From the NCBI RefSeq assembly GCF_001279005.1, contig NZ_LGCN01000276.1:62001-126000 (forward strand): a stretch of 64,000 nucleotides of DNA, in the 5' to 3' direction. The translations under genes were made by a program, and so were the position numbers. Positions 63,527 to 64,000 of the stretch are shown one piece after another. The notes below the pieces were generated by a model that had not been told where the DNA came from, ran no database searches, and was given only the letters and a program-made list of their open reading frames with translations. Numbering within the stretch: position 1 is the stretch's first letter; the number at the start of each line of letters is the position of its first letter. Source of the stretch: Streptomyces caelestis. Its GTDB lineage: Bacteria > Actinomycetota > Actinomycetes > Streptomycetales > Streptomycetaceae.

Positions 63527-64000
63527 TTGGCGGTGTCCGCCACGAGCCGCTCGACGGCGTCGACGGCCTCGCCGATGGCGGCCGGGTTCTGGCCGCCGCC
63601 CTGGGCGACGTCCGGCTTGCCGCCACCGCCGCCGCCGAGGGTCTTGGCGGCCGTGCGAACCAGTTCACCGGCCTTGAGGCCGCGCTCGCGGGCGGCGTCG
63701 TTGGTGGCGATGACCGTCAGCGGCTTGCCGTTGTTCACGGTGAACAGGGCGACGACTACGGCCCGGCCGCCCTGGATGCGGCCCCGCACGTCGAGGACCA
63801 GCTTGCGCAGGTCGTCCGGCGTGGTGCCGTCGGGGACCTGGCCGGTGACGACGGCGATGCCGCGGACGTCCTTGGCTGACTCGGCGAGACCGGCGGCGGC
63901 CTGGAGCACCTTCTCGGCGCGGAACTTCTCGATCTCCTTCTCGGCGTCCTTGAGCTTGCCGAGCATGGCGGAGACCTTCTCCGGGAGCTCCTCCGGGCGG
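63523..64000 (-). CDS. alaS: Alanyl-tRNA synthetase, C-terminal end (partial)
   Basis: The visible 159 residues are the DHHA1/C-Ala region: a coiled helix ([26 protein letters not shown]) followed by a beta-alpha domain ([58 protein letters not shown]), with the glycine-rich C-terminal motif typical of AlaRS. The rest lies beyond the window. It is followed directly by ruvX and mltG. Confidence 0.96.
   Translation of the reverse strand, partial: RPEELPEKVSAMLGKLKDAEKEIEKFRAEKVLQAAAGLAESAKDVRGIAVVTGQVPDGTTPDDLRKLVLDVRGRIQGGRAVVVALFTVNNGKPLTVIATNDAARERGLKAGELVRTAAKTLGGGGGGKPDVAQGGGQNPAAIGEAVDAVERLVADTAK

Overview
The window is a piece of a Streptomyces chromosome. The evidence is very high GC, strong GC bias at third codon positions, frequent GTG starts, and Streptomyces signature genes: bldD with its own BldD box, the sIHF integration host factor, and a Streptomyces-type FMN-riboswitch riboflavin operon. 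From memory, gene order closely follows the S. coelicolor interval from ribAB (about SCO1441) to alaS (about SCO1501). The differences are local insertions and losses.

Layout. 1-1555: riboflavin operon (ribE, ribM, start of ribAB) behind an FMN riboswitch. 1700-2761: an orphan promoter with chitinase-type direct repeats, then a short SDR gene. 3150-9822: a fructosamine-type sugar island made of a LacI regulator, PfkB kinase and SIS deglycase diverging from an ABC sugar importer without its own ATPase; two near-identical palindromes lie between them. 10064-16269: ROK regulator and MFS pair, thioesterase, uracil permease, a GH6 cellulase pseudogene and a DUF5995 gene. 16316-25757: lysine catabolism (davA, davB), an MFS gene, a MatB-like fused deacetylase/glycosyltransferase with its proline-rich membrane partner, and an Lrp regulator with an APC permease. 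26044-33430: guaB1, a SorC regulator, rpe, an MMPL transporter and rsmB.

33498-41734 is housekeeping: fmt, priA, metK, coaBC, rpoZ, gmk and sIHF. 41991-51999 is the complete pyrimidine operon pyrR-pyrB-pyrC-(membrane protein)-carA-carB-pyrD-pyrF, with a PyrR RNA target at its head. bldD diverges from it. 53010-56501 holds nusB, efp, an M24 peptidase-like gene with altered metal ligands and a P-loop protein. 56629-63526 is the aromatic/cell-wall run mltG-aroE-(SapA-like insertion)-aroC-aroK-aroB with ruvX, and the window closes in alaS.

How they work together: de novo UMP synthesis is nearly complete here and controlled by PyrR. The lysine genes and the Lrp/APC pair share upstream motifs and probably form one regulon although 5 kb of unrelated genes separates them. 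The sugar island is a self-contained import, phosphorylation and deglycation route under its own repressor. No phage, IS element, CRISPR array, tRNA or rRNA gene was seen.
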